From NCBI GenBank assembly GCA_910591455.2, contig OU342809.1:23142349-23206348 (forward strand): DNA of 64,000 nucleotides, written 5' to 3'. A program made the position numbers and the translations under genes. Shown piece by piece: positions 49,000 through 58,603 of the stretch. The notes beneath the pieces were generated by a model. That model worked only from the letters and a program-made list of their open reading frames with translations. It ran no database searches and was not told the DNA's origin. Source of the DNA: Pholis gunnellus (Eukaryota > Chordata > Actinopteri > Perciformes > Pholidae). The first letter of the stretch is position 1; every line of letters begins with the position of its first letter.

Positions 49000-49300
49000 T
49001 CGACCTTGTTTCCAGCAGCATCATGTAGCTGCTTTTCATGAAACAACTCTGATAAACCCACTGTGCACTACCTGCGCGGCACCAACGCAACACAACACAA
49101 AGTTAGCAGTTAGCTGGTCGACCTAGAGCGGCAATTAGCAGCCAAACAGATATTTATTTTCGCAGGATTTGGTGGAGACCAAAACCGAGCTAACAGGTGA
49201 GTGAATATTGGACTTATGTTTGACAATGGGGACGGAAACGCGACATGTGTTGCTCTGTGTCTCCTGGATGTGAATAGGCAGCTGTTTGCTTACACTTTTG
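49000..49300 (+). repeat. Dispersed repeat of the TGGTGGAGACCAAAA family, copy 2
   Basis: TTTGGTGGAGACCAAAACCG, GTGAATATTGGACTTATG and CTGGATGTGAATAGGCAGCT are in the family order. This is the best-preserved copy in the window. Confidence 0.7.
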
Positions 49301-50591
49301 CCATATTAAGTTTTAAGTGATTGTACATCCCTGTTGCCGAAAGAACTATGATAAATTAAAATTAAAATAATACTGCTTCAAATTGTTCTCATTACGGACA
49401 TTTTTTCAGCGGAAAAACTAAATAGCTAATTAGGTCTTTTGGGATTTTACCGCATACGTCATTGTTGGAAATGATCCTCAACACAGAAGCTTTAATCACC
49501 AACGGTAAACAACACATATCGACGTTTTCAGTGATACCAACTGAACTATGATAAACGGCCAAGTTGCATATTTCATCGCTTTTATAGCGTGATGCATACT
49601 GCAGTAAAGACGATCCCCATGCTCGTGTGCAGCTGTGTATAAAGTCGGGACTTTACCATAAATACACAGCATATGCCAATTCACCATCCACAGCCCAATT
49701 TGCATAAGATTATCAACTGGGTCAACGCTGTTTGTGCCCGCAATGTGTCGCAGGCTATGAGACGAGGGAAGGGTGCAGAGTCTTTTTGCCTTTCTTCGGA
49801 GACGTGTAGCCTGCGCTCATAAGAGCCGCAACGTTTGAATTTAGGTCAGAATATTGTTCCACCTCTTCCTCTTAGAGTTTATTTAAGAAATGTACAAAAG
49901 TCGATAAAGACAGAGTGCAGGGAGAGAATGGAGGGTGACTGCAGTCAGAGGACAGAGACACCATTAATAACATCCGCCATGATCTGCTGATGGGCTCACC
50001 ATTGTTTACCCCGTACCCCTTCAGTGCCCAACTGCGTGACGCTGACAGGCAACTACTCTCTTTAGTTGTTCTCATTCGAGATAGTGGAGATAATCCTCTC
50101 TTTCTGTCTCGCTGCTTCGGTTTACCGGTCACACAGGAAACGTCTATCTAGAGCAACACTTTCATTAATACCAAAAACACAGCTTCCAGATACGGCTTGG
50201 AGGTTGTTTCGTTGCTACGGATGCATTTGTGTTAAACCGCGCTGAACTGTAAATAATAAAGGATATAATACGTACTGTAGCCTCTTGTAAATTCTGTCAA
50301 AGTATATCGCCATCAAATCAAGCATTTGTTTACACTTTACATTGCTCACTTATACTTCTGTACATTACTCAATGTATGAAAGTATGTGGAGTATAAAAGA
50401 AATGCGATTTATATTGTAGAGGTATAAACAACATTAAATGAATGTTTTGAGATTTGAGATTTTCAAATGGCATCAATTATGTACTAATTTGTAGGGAGTA
50501 ATTTGTTTTCTTTCATTCCCTAATTGTTTGTGTGCTGTTATTATTCACAGATTCACAAATTAAATTCCATTTCAATATCAATTAAACATAA

Positions 50592-50612
50592 CCCCCCCCC
50601 CCCCCCCCCCCC
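50592..50612 (+). repeat. C21 homopolymer forming the exon 6 acceptor tract
   Basis: Twenty-one C are followed by TGCAG and exon 6. No other pyrimidine tract is available for this acceptor. Confidence 0.95.
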
Positions 50613-50617
50613 TGCAG

Positions 50618-50751
50618 TGTTGAGGTTCGTCGGCCCAACAGACAACATCTACTCCTGCAGCTTCGTCCAGATGTTGGAGCAGCGGCTGGAAAACGCCTTT
50701 GACGAGGCTCAGGACAAAGTGCTGGAGACCTACAACAGGCTCACCGTGGAG
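50618..50751 (+). CDS. kiaa1549l: kiaa1549l exon 6: ectodomain module 2, first half
   Basis: The acceptor CCTGCAG follows a C21 tract and the donor GTACGC starts at 50752. Entry is phase 1 and exit phase 0, as in exons 4 and 9. It encodes residues about 639-683: VLRFVGPTDNIYSC, then SFVQMLEQRLENAFDEA and VLETYNRLTVE. The VLRFV strand and the helix SFxxxLEQRLExxF parallel exon 9 (SFASLMEQRLAELF). Human KIAA1549 has the related TVLQFVPPSVDT at this place. One Cys is present. Confidence 0.93.
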
Positions 50752-51558
50752 GTACGCCGTCGGGTTCATGGAGGCTGTTTTTGAGTTCGGAAATGCAGAC
50801 AGCCACGTGTGTCATGTTCACTTGTGGCCTGCTAATAAAGCTCTATGTCAAAATTCGGAACGCTTACAACAATACAGCTACTTACTGCAAATAAATAAAA
50901 CCCCGATCATCTCTCTGTTATCAGGCAATGAAAGGTCACACTAGTCAGAAAGTATTGGTAGCAATATGGACTTAAAGGATGGAGTGACTGCAGCGGCATA
51001 ATGCAGGTTTATTTCCAGAGCTACAATCACAAGTCATTCTCCTCCAGTGCCGTCTCATGTTTTAAACCCTTTCAGTTACTTTCCGTCCCTTTGTTTCCAG
51101 CTCCTTTCTCTCTGATCGTCAAGTTGCTCTCATGACTGCAGGATATACATGCACACACCGTCACAATCATAAAGTGGGTCTGGGCAAGCGGAGGCTGATA
51201 TAGGCGCCATTCATAATTAATCCTCTGAAATATTAACACTCATGGAGAAATGCGATGGGAGGTCCTCGTATCTCGTATCGACATCCGCTTTACTAGGGTG
51301 ACTCTGTCACATTGTTTTCAGAGCAACGTGCAGGTCTTATTACAGAAAGAAAGAAAAAAGCCATTGTTCATTGAAGGTTTTCGTACTGTGTCCGGAGCGC
51401 CGTTATGCATTCTTTATGGGGCAACTTAGATGTTTGGTATGATACCATTAGATTCTTCTGTATGAATGTTTTAATTATAAATGTGCAACCTGTTTATGGG
51501 CTTGCCATAAATAAAGAATTGAATAATCATTTCAAAAAAATGACGTGTTTATCCTCAG
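50752..51558. other. kiaa1549l: Intron 6 of kiaa1549l
   Basis: Short AT-rich intron. No repeat or exon recognised. Confidence 0.7.
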
Positions 51559-51727
51559 ATCCAGAGCGTGTCCCAGGAGCCGGGCTCTCCGTCCGTCTCA
51601 CTGGTGTATGTGGTGAAGAACCAGGACGCCATTCTCAACGGGACGATCTCCAGCGGGCTCCTCAACCAGCTGACCGCAGAGCTGGTGGGATACTTTCTGT
51701 TCTACCCACCCATGGTCATCGCTGAGC
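51559..51727 (+). CDS. kiaa1549l: kiaa1549l exon 7: ectodomain module 2, second half
   Basis: The acceptor is ATCCTCAG and the donor GTAAGT begins at 51728. Entry is phase 0 and exit phase 1. It encodes residues about 684-740: IQSVSQEPGSPSVSLVYVVK, NQDAILNGTISSGLLNQL and GYFLFYPPMVIAE. A Pro-Gly-rich entry, a strand, a turn with NGT (potential N-glycosylation), a helix and a closing strand that ends AEP across the splice repeat the pattern of exon 10, which also closes with GYF and AEP. KIAA1549 has a related FSFYLGYPVLQIAEP end. Confidence 0.93.
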
Positions 51728-52189
51728 GTAAGTGAAATTACGATGCACCCTATGGTCCTAAGGTGGAGAGCTAGAGAGCGAACCGAACGTGTTCAGTGTT
51801 TCCTCATGAAACATTCACAACTCCTAGTTGTGAATATTTTAAATCCTGTTATGTCTACATCCATAGTTGACAGCTTACGGCATTTCTAAGTTTCTTTGTA
51901 TGTTTCTGCAACAACTGTTGATCAGTGAAATGGAGTAAAACAGAAGTAATGTGCATCATGTCTCCCGCTTACTATTTGTGTGCGATACAAACAAAAATGG
52001 GCACCCACTCATAAAACCATTGCTCCATAGCACAACACATGGTCAAAAGATTTGGAAACACTCCGATAAATGCCCTGTGAATTGAGATTTGTTTGGAACT
52101 ATATTCTACCAAAGTTACTGTCCCTTCTAAGTCCAGGAAAAGTTGGACGAGTGAAACAAACAAAGGGATTCACCCAGGAGGCCGCTGTT

Positions 52190-52540
52190 TGAGTCCCGAG
52201 TGAAACCAAATCAACGTCGTTGACAAATTTACCGCCTTCATTTTGTTACATAACTTGCATACTTAAGTAACGCCAGTCATGCCGCAAGCGTAGCTACCTT
52301 ATTTTAGGCGACAAACGCACTCATTACAAAAAGTAGTTTTGTTTTGTAAGTGAACCTGAAAATAAGTAAACCTAGATCTGAAGTTTATTCTGAAAAGAGT
52401 CGATGAGTATGCATGTAACAAACGGGAACAATGGGTTTCCTGTGAACGAGGACGTTTATTTTGAAAAGACACAAGTGGAAACTGACGCTAGAGGGAAACC
52501 TAGCGCGTCATCGTTTAAAGGGTAGCGCCACTGAACTCAC
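52190..52540. repeat. Probable dispersed repeat (single copy here)
   Basis: Phrases such as GGCCGCTGTTTGAGTCCCGA, TGTTACATAACTTGCATACT and AAGTGAACCTGAAAATAAGT recall a percomorph interspersed element. No second clear copy is in the window, so the call rests on memory. Confidence 0.35.
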
Positions 52541-52979
52541 TAAAAACATCCCATTTACTTCCATTATATTGGTGGGAGATATAAATCTCAGAAATTGATA
52601 CCTCCACACCTGAGCAAAACAAACAACAGAACTGCACTGATAAAATTAGCTTTTTTAAATTTTAGTGAATTGACCCTTTAAAGCTTGGACCTCCAATTCA
52701 CTTGATAGCAGATTAGTATGGATAATACCAGTGAACGTACTTTTGTTGTATTTAATTCTATGTTAAATCCAAACAGGACAGTGAAAGGTCACAAATACTA
52801 TAATATGCAAATTAGCAAGCGAGTGATGTTTTGAGCCGCCAGCAGCTAAATGAGTTGGCAGCGCTGCTCGGGAACATTTCATCCTCTCCTCCCTCATCGC
52901 TCGTTTCTGAGCAGTCACGGCGGCAAAGAGTCGCTCTGCTCTTATGGCTGCACGGAGAGACTTGGCCAGCATTGTTTAA

Positions 52980-53160
52980 CCTCCGCAATTAATGGTGCAT
53001 GGCCAACAAATTAAGGTTCAGTCAGAGTGCTTGATACTCATTTGCTTGATGTACCTCCAAGCCATCTTCTCAGAGGCACTGCCGGGCAATTACGATGCCG
53101 CTGTAATTATTCACAGAGGGCTGTAAGAGAAAATGAAAATGAGTCATTTATCTGCGGACG
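52980..53160. promoter_or_regulatory. Candidate conserved non-coding element (weak)
   Basis: The block is free of simple repeats and rich in homeodomain-like sites (CAATTAATGG, CAATTACGATGCC, GCTGTAATTATTCACAG). It resembles vertebrate conserved enhancers in texture. It cannot be tested without alignments. Confidence 0.25.
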
Positions 53161-54254
53161 AGGCACGTGGCTCTGACAGTTACAATGTGTAGGACGCATA
53201 ACCAGTTTGTAATGTTTAGCTAAATGCTGCAGTAGCACGTCGTCTCTTTGAGTCGATGCAAAGTGCCGGATTCTATCAGAAACAACAATAGGTCACTTCA
53301 CGACAATTGGTGTTGGCGTTCCACGGCTGTGACATCATGTTGTCTCACACGCCGCAAAGATCCTCCCTCCATTGAAGCTAGTGTTCATTTATTGTTGAAA
53401 GGTGACTCTTTAGACATAAACATTTTGGTTATCCTCTAATTGTACTACTGCTTCTTTCACCTTTTGCATTATAATTTTATTCTATAATTTAAAGGCCCCA
53501 CTAACAGACTTGACCGTGCTGATGTACATCTTTTTTAACCACTAAATGTGCCAAGGAAGTGTTAACGGGGCCATATTTGTTCATAACTAGCTTCAGCGTT
53601 CCCCTCAAGCTGTGAAGGTTGACTTAAAAAAAAACACAAAAAAAAATGTGCCCACATCCCTGTACAGAGCTTAAAACATTCAGAGCTTTATTTTGTTCTT
53701 GAAAAGGCTCCCAAGACAGACTGGAGGTACGTAGGATGGAGGACCGCCAGCAATGAAGGATTACATTATTGACACAAAGATATTTTTTAGCTGAAGAGGG
53801 GACCTGAACCCGACCGGGGCGAGTCTGCCCCGTCATAAGGCCACTGCTGCAGTTTGTTTTCTAACCATAGAGCTTGCTCAGAGCTACTGAGAACCATTGA
53901 GTCCGCCGCAGAGCAATGCATGATTCATGACTTAGCGTATGTTTGACCGGGGGAGAATTCAAGATTACTCTATATTGTGTAAAGTAAAGAAGGATGTCAG
54001 AATATATTATGGCCTCCAGACGGAATAGAATGAGCTCAGATTTCAACCCTCTCTCCTACAAAATACATTAATATTCTACTAATTTGTTTTCCCCACACAT
54101 ATGTAGGAGGAAGAATGGTTGTAAAAATGGATTAACTTCACTGTAATCCATTTGCTGCATAAATGTTGACGGTGCAAGGCAGTTGGTTGTGGTGCAAAGA
54201 ACTGGACTTTGACACTGAAGACTGGGATTCACATCATGCGAGCGCTTGTTTAAA

Positions 54255-54425
54255 GCAGCTCTCGTCATTTGTTCATCATCAACCTTGTTTATAGCAGTAG
54301 CAGTTTTTTTTTTTTAGCAAACCCTAATATAGCCACTGTATGCATCCTGCCCAGAACCAAGCCAGATATTTACCTCAGGAGCTGGTGGAGACCAAGAACT
54401 AGATAAAAAGTTAGTTGATGTTTGT
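54255..54425 (+). repeat. Dispersed repeat of the TGGTGGAGACCAAAA family, diverged copy 3
   Basis: GCTGGTGGAGACCAAGAACT preceded by CCAGATATTTACC follows the family order, with more substitutions than the copy at 49000. Confidence 0.6.
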
Positions 54426-55818
54426 GAAATGAAGTAATCAGGTTGACATCATAAAAGATATTTGATAATGCACATTCGGTGCACATGCATAACATTTTTA
54501 GGAAATTCTCCCGAATACTTTATATTGGAAAAATGTTGATGTGTTGAGCAATTAGTTCAATTAGTAAAGAAAAGAATTCCTGTCTCAAGCATGGGTCCGC
54601 TTTAAAGACACATAGCAGTACACACAGGCACTGTGGTAATTGTCCAATTACCCAAAGACGTCACAAACACAAGTGACCGACTACAGACCCCACAGACGAG
54701 CCACACGAGCTCATTTCGTCTTCCACTCCAGCCTCCGATGCCATCTGTGAGATTTTAAAAGGGCAAACAGCTGTACGGCTCCTATCATCGGAATCGTGCC
54801 GCAGGCAATCTGTTGTCCACGTCCCCCCGAATGAGCTAATTTTATCCCAGCGAGATTAGATTAGTATCTATTTGTGTCTACTCTCAGCACCCAACGGGCT
54901 AAAACATCACACGGTCACATCCAAACCCACTTGGCATCACCACGGAAACCCTGTCTGTTCTCTTTAAGAAGCATTTATTCATTCTTTTTTTGTACTAAAG
55001 GTGAAACAATGAGGAACTGATTACAGAATCGTATAAGACATAACAGGGAATAGTCTGACTGGATATTGATCTTCACTATTTACATGCAGAGGACTCGATG
55101 TCTACTGCATGTAACCATTTCACTGGAGAGCACTCTGTGCCGAACTTAGCTAGAGACTCAATCACGATCTCTACTAGAGAATAAAACGGTACCGGTGCAG
55201 CCCTCTTACCCACCTCCCATCCAACAATAGAGCAAAAGGTGCAAACATTTTTGGAGCCTTTAAAAGAAAAAAGGAAATATTTTTGTGTGACTTTTTTTAT
55301 TTTAAGATTGGCATCGTCCATAACAACGAATTAGCTTGGCGCTTAGTGCCACATACGGGTCAGGGAATTCAGGAAGTAGGCCTACTGAAATGGCGCCCAT
55401 TCATTATTGGTTTGTTGACAGCAAGACAAATAACACCAGCCTCATACTTTTCCTTTTCCTTATTATTAGATTTGATCTAATCCTTCCCCCACCGCTGCAG
55501 CGTCAATGAAATGAATGTGCTGGATTTTGTCGCCACGTTGAGCTGATTCTCCAAAGGCCACTGAATGCGTCTGAACCCTGACACCTCAGCGCCGTTTGCA
55601 TTAAGTGTTTATGTGAGCTCGGTGTCGGAGGAGAGCTCGGTGAATGTAAATGTGCTCGAGCACGGAGGGCAATCAGGGAAGGCTTGAGCAGAAGCACTCC
55701 AGCAGCTATACCGCCGCTGCGCCGCCATTGACTCGGGCCGAAAACACAACTCTGGGCAGACAGCCAGCTCGAAGGAGTTAGGCGGAGGACAGATGGTGAA
55801 CCAGGCAGATGGGCAATA

Positions 55819-55820
<2 letters not shown>

Positions 55821-55882
<62 letters not shown>
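55821..55882. repeat. (GA)n microsatellite
   Basis: About 31 GA units in intron 7. Long Ser/Leu-rich open frames on the - strand (55503-56164) come from this tract and are not genes. Confidence 0.95.
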
Positions 55883-55889
<7 letters not shown>

Positions 55890-57564
55890 GTTGAAGGATG
55901 AGTAGGACACAGAGAGAGGCCGACGGATGAGGGGGGGATGATGGGTGGATAAAGGCGGAAGGAGACAGTCGGCCGGACGGAAAGGAAACAGGCGTTTTTT
56001 TGGGAAAGGAATAGGCTGACAGGTAAACAGGTAGAGAGTGAGGCAGGTGCAGAGGCACGCAGGCGGAGAGAAAGGGTGATAGCCGGCGTAGATGGATAGG
56101 GGAAGTAGACAGTGAGAGGTAAGAAAGCGGAGGTCACAATGCAACCTGACAAGAAGTGTTTCATCCTATTAAATCATCCGTGCCAAAGGGCCAATGATAA
56201 ACGCAGATCTGTCACTGCGGCACACAAACGCATTTACACGGCTTCGATGGATCCCAAAAAAACTTTTAATGAACAAATCGTGATAAATAATAAATATTTA
56301 TAAATAAACAAATATCAAATAATGTCTTAGCTAGACTCAGATATATTCAAATACTCAAATTAAAAGTATATTTAGCACATTATTATGGTTTCCTTTCAAA
56401 ATATTCATGTGGATGCCATAAAATAAAAAATGACAGTTCTTGCTCTTTGCAAATGAGAATAAAGTAAAGACTAATATATTTGTATCTGTCACATCCTGGA
56501 TGTCTCAACAAAACAGGAACTACTACCTGAAGAACTTATTTTTCAAACTGCATTTAAATAGTTAAATATCATTCATATGGAAACTCAATAGTATTAGTGC
56601 TGTTTGTCCTTAAAAAAACCTTCCCTATGATTAAACATATTTTTCACTGCCGAGTCCCAGTCCACTCTGAACCTCGTTCACAGCCTACATGAGTCTTTTG
56701 TTTTAGCTATAAAACTCTTTACTGCCTTTGTTTATCATCTGTGAAATAAATACATCTAAAGGCACACAGTCAAAGTTAAATGTGTGTGTCCTGGTAATAT
56801 AAAATCCTACGGCAGCAGAGGAGGTGGTAACCAGGCTCTGGTAAACAGGTGTAGCTGGCTGAGAGCGAGAGCATTGGGACGAGAAGAGACGAGTCGAGCT
56901 GTCCTCCGTTTCCATCACCCTTCTCTGTGTCCATCACAGTTCGTTCTGTCTTTTTAAGACAATAATCTCTTTATTAAAGTCTACAGCCTGTCGTTCCGTT
57001 ATCCTGCATTGTTCCGACATTTAGGGGGCAGCCCTAATACACACAAACCTGTCAACCTGTCATAATCTGGCATTGTAAAGAATGTTTGTGCCTTCGTATT
57101 TTGATTAAAACAAGATTGAATGACTTTGCTTAAAGCTACTGGGAAGAACTTTTAACTGGTTATGAAACTCTCAATTTAATACTGATGCCTCTTTATGACC
57201 TTCATAAGTAAACGAGACCCTCAGCGAGAAGATTGACTATTTCCATCCAGTTATTCTTAATGCTTGTCGTCGGATTCCGTACGATATCAGGCGAAAACGT
57301 GCAGATTCACTAGAAACATGTGCTTTGCTGGGTCTCGCTCGAGGAAAGGGAGGCACGCGAGAACCAGGACCGGGACTGATCGGGGCAGACTGTCACACCC
57401 TGCTGCAGTCAAATGAAAGGGTTTTCTAAAGACGCACTACCGCTTTCGTCCACAGGGACCGCCAAAGTCAACACCAATGAAAGTTGCTCGTAATTGCTTT
57501 AAATGCTTTTATTTTAAATAATTGTGGACAATATTATGTTTTCTAAAATCTGCAAAAAACGCTA

Positions 57565-57605
57565 ACTTTCTCCCTCTCTCCCTCTCTCCCTCTCTCCCTC
57601 TCCAG
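57565..57605 (+). repeat. (TCCCTC)n tract forming the exon 8 acceptor
   Basis: TCTCCC/TCCCTC hexamers repeat about five times and run straight into CCAG before exon 8. Confidence 0.85.
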
Positions 57606-57665
57606 CCCTTGAATACCATAATCTTAACACGTCGATGGTGACCAAAAACTATTGGGTGATAACAG
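57606..57665 (+). CDS. kiaa1549l: kiaa1549l exon 8: 20-codon linker between ectodomain modules
   Basis: The acceptor is CTCTCCAG and the donor GTAAAT starts at 57666. Both sides are phase 1, so the 60-bp exon is symmetric and could be skipped without a frameshift. It completes a Pro codon and encodes LEYHNLNTSMVTKNYWVIT (residues about 740-760), with an N-glycosylation site NTS. The C-terminal VTKNYWVIT resembles the VTEKFWVRT that precedes module 1, so this small exon acts as the lead-in to module 3. KIAA1549 has the equivalent FQYPQLNLSQLLKSSWVRT. Confidence 0.9.
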
Positions 57666-58118
57666 GTAAATGGCTCTTGCACACACACGCACACACACAC
57701 AAAAGTGCTACTGGGTGATCAGCGGTAATCAAGAGCCGCATTGATCGGACAAAACAGCAGTTAGCCCTGGCGCCCGTTGTTGTGCAATTCAGCAGAACAG
57801 TATTGGCTCTCTCATTTTACTCCCCTGTCCTAACAAATTCCCCCCCCTCTCCCCCCCCTCTTGCGCTCTCTGTGCCCAGAGACTCTATAGCTGTTCTGTT
57901 CCTGGGAAAACCTATTGATGTATAATTCACTGCTTCCTGACTGGGGCAGAGGGAGAGATCACTTCACATCACATCACGGCCGGGTGTGAATGATGCTGAA
58001 GTGTGTGTGTGTGTGTGTGCGTGTGTGTGTGTGTGTGTGTGTTTGTGAAGTCCGTCCACTGCTCCATCTCACTTATAGCCCCTAGTAAGAGATGCGCAAA
58101 GGAGCAAGATTGATGCGA

Positions 58119-58161
<43 letters not shown>

Positions 58162-58442
58162 TGTGTGTCGCTGCAGCTGTAATAGACGTTTCTGGGCAGC
58201 TTTTAAATGGAAGGGAAAATCATCTAGTCCTCTCTAATATTCGACTCATCTCCTGTCTTTTGTTTATCTCTCCCCCCTGTCCTCCCTTCTTCTCCTTAAT
58301 ATCAATGCCTCCCTTTGACATTATCTCCACACTCTCCTCGTCTCCTCCTTTTACCTATTTTCTCTGTCCCTCTCTCTTCCTCTGTTCCCTTTCCCCTCCT
58401 CTGTCCCTTCACTCCGTCTCCCTCTCTCACCTCTCCTCACAG
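57666..58442. other. kiaa1549l: Intron 8 of kiaa1549l
   Basis: It contains (CA)n at about 57678-57702, (TG)n at 58001-58042 and 58122-58158, and a long pyrimidine-rich stretch (58250-58440) ahead of exon 9. Confidence 0.75.
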
Positions 58443-58603
58443 TGATCCAAGATGTGGAGAGCTCCTCACTGGAGGCCAACTACCAGAGCTTTGCCAGTCT
58501 GATGGAGCAGCGGCTGGCTGAGCTCTTCCTGGTAGCCGGCAGGCAGGGCCCTCGCACGGCACGACCTCGGCGGGCCACCACCGTGGGCAGCTACACCGTA
58601 CAG
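58443..58603 (+). CDS. kiaa1549l: kiaa1549l exon 9: ectodomain module 3, first half, with basic RPRR site
   Basis: The acceptor is CCTCACAG and the donor GTAAAT starts at 58604. Entry is phase 1 and exit phase 0. It encodes residues about 760-813: VIQDVESSSLEANYQ, the helix SFASLMEQRLAELFLVA, then a basic segment RTARPRRATTV and GSYTVQ. RPRR (58562-58573) fits the R-x-R/K-R consensus of furin-type proprotein convertases. Human KIAA1549 has a basic RRMWRRATV at the same place as I recall it, so a basic RRAT element seems conserved in the family. In SEA domains cleavage also occurs between the two halves of the fold, which fits this position. Confidence 0.93.

Larger units (their letters stand above)
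48298..50617. other. kiaa1549l: Intron 5 of kiaa1549l
   Basis: It begins with an (AGG)n run (about 48350-48382), then an (AC)n tract (48609-48667), a copy of the TGGTGGAGACCAAAA repeat (49000-49300), AT-rich sequence, and a C21 run right before exon 6. Confidence 0.7.
51728..57605. other. kiaa1549l: Intron 7 of kiaa1549l
   Basis: At 5.9 kb this is the second largest intron. It holds a probable dispersed repeat (about 52190-52540), a repeat-free block around 52980-53160 that could be conserved, a diverged TGGTGGAGACC copy (54255-54425), a long (GA)n tract (55821-55882), AT-rich sequence, and a TCCCTC repeat next to exon 8. Confidence 0.6.

Noticed and set aside
53770..53840. A GC-rich patch resembling a tRNA T-arm on the - strand
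   Set aside because: The stems do not pair and no acceptor or anticodon arm can be drawn, so no tRNA is called.
55503..56164. Long Ser/Leu-rich open frames on the - strand
   Set aside because: They are produced by the (GA)n tract and purine-rich flanks. No start context, splice partner or domain.
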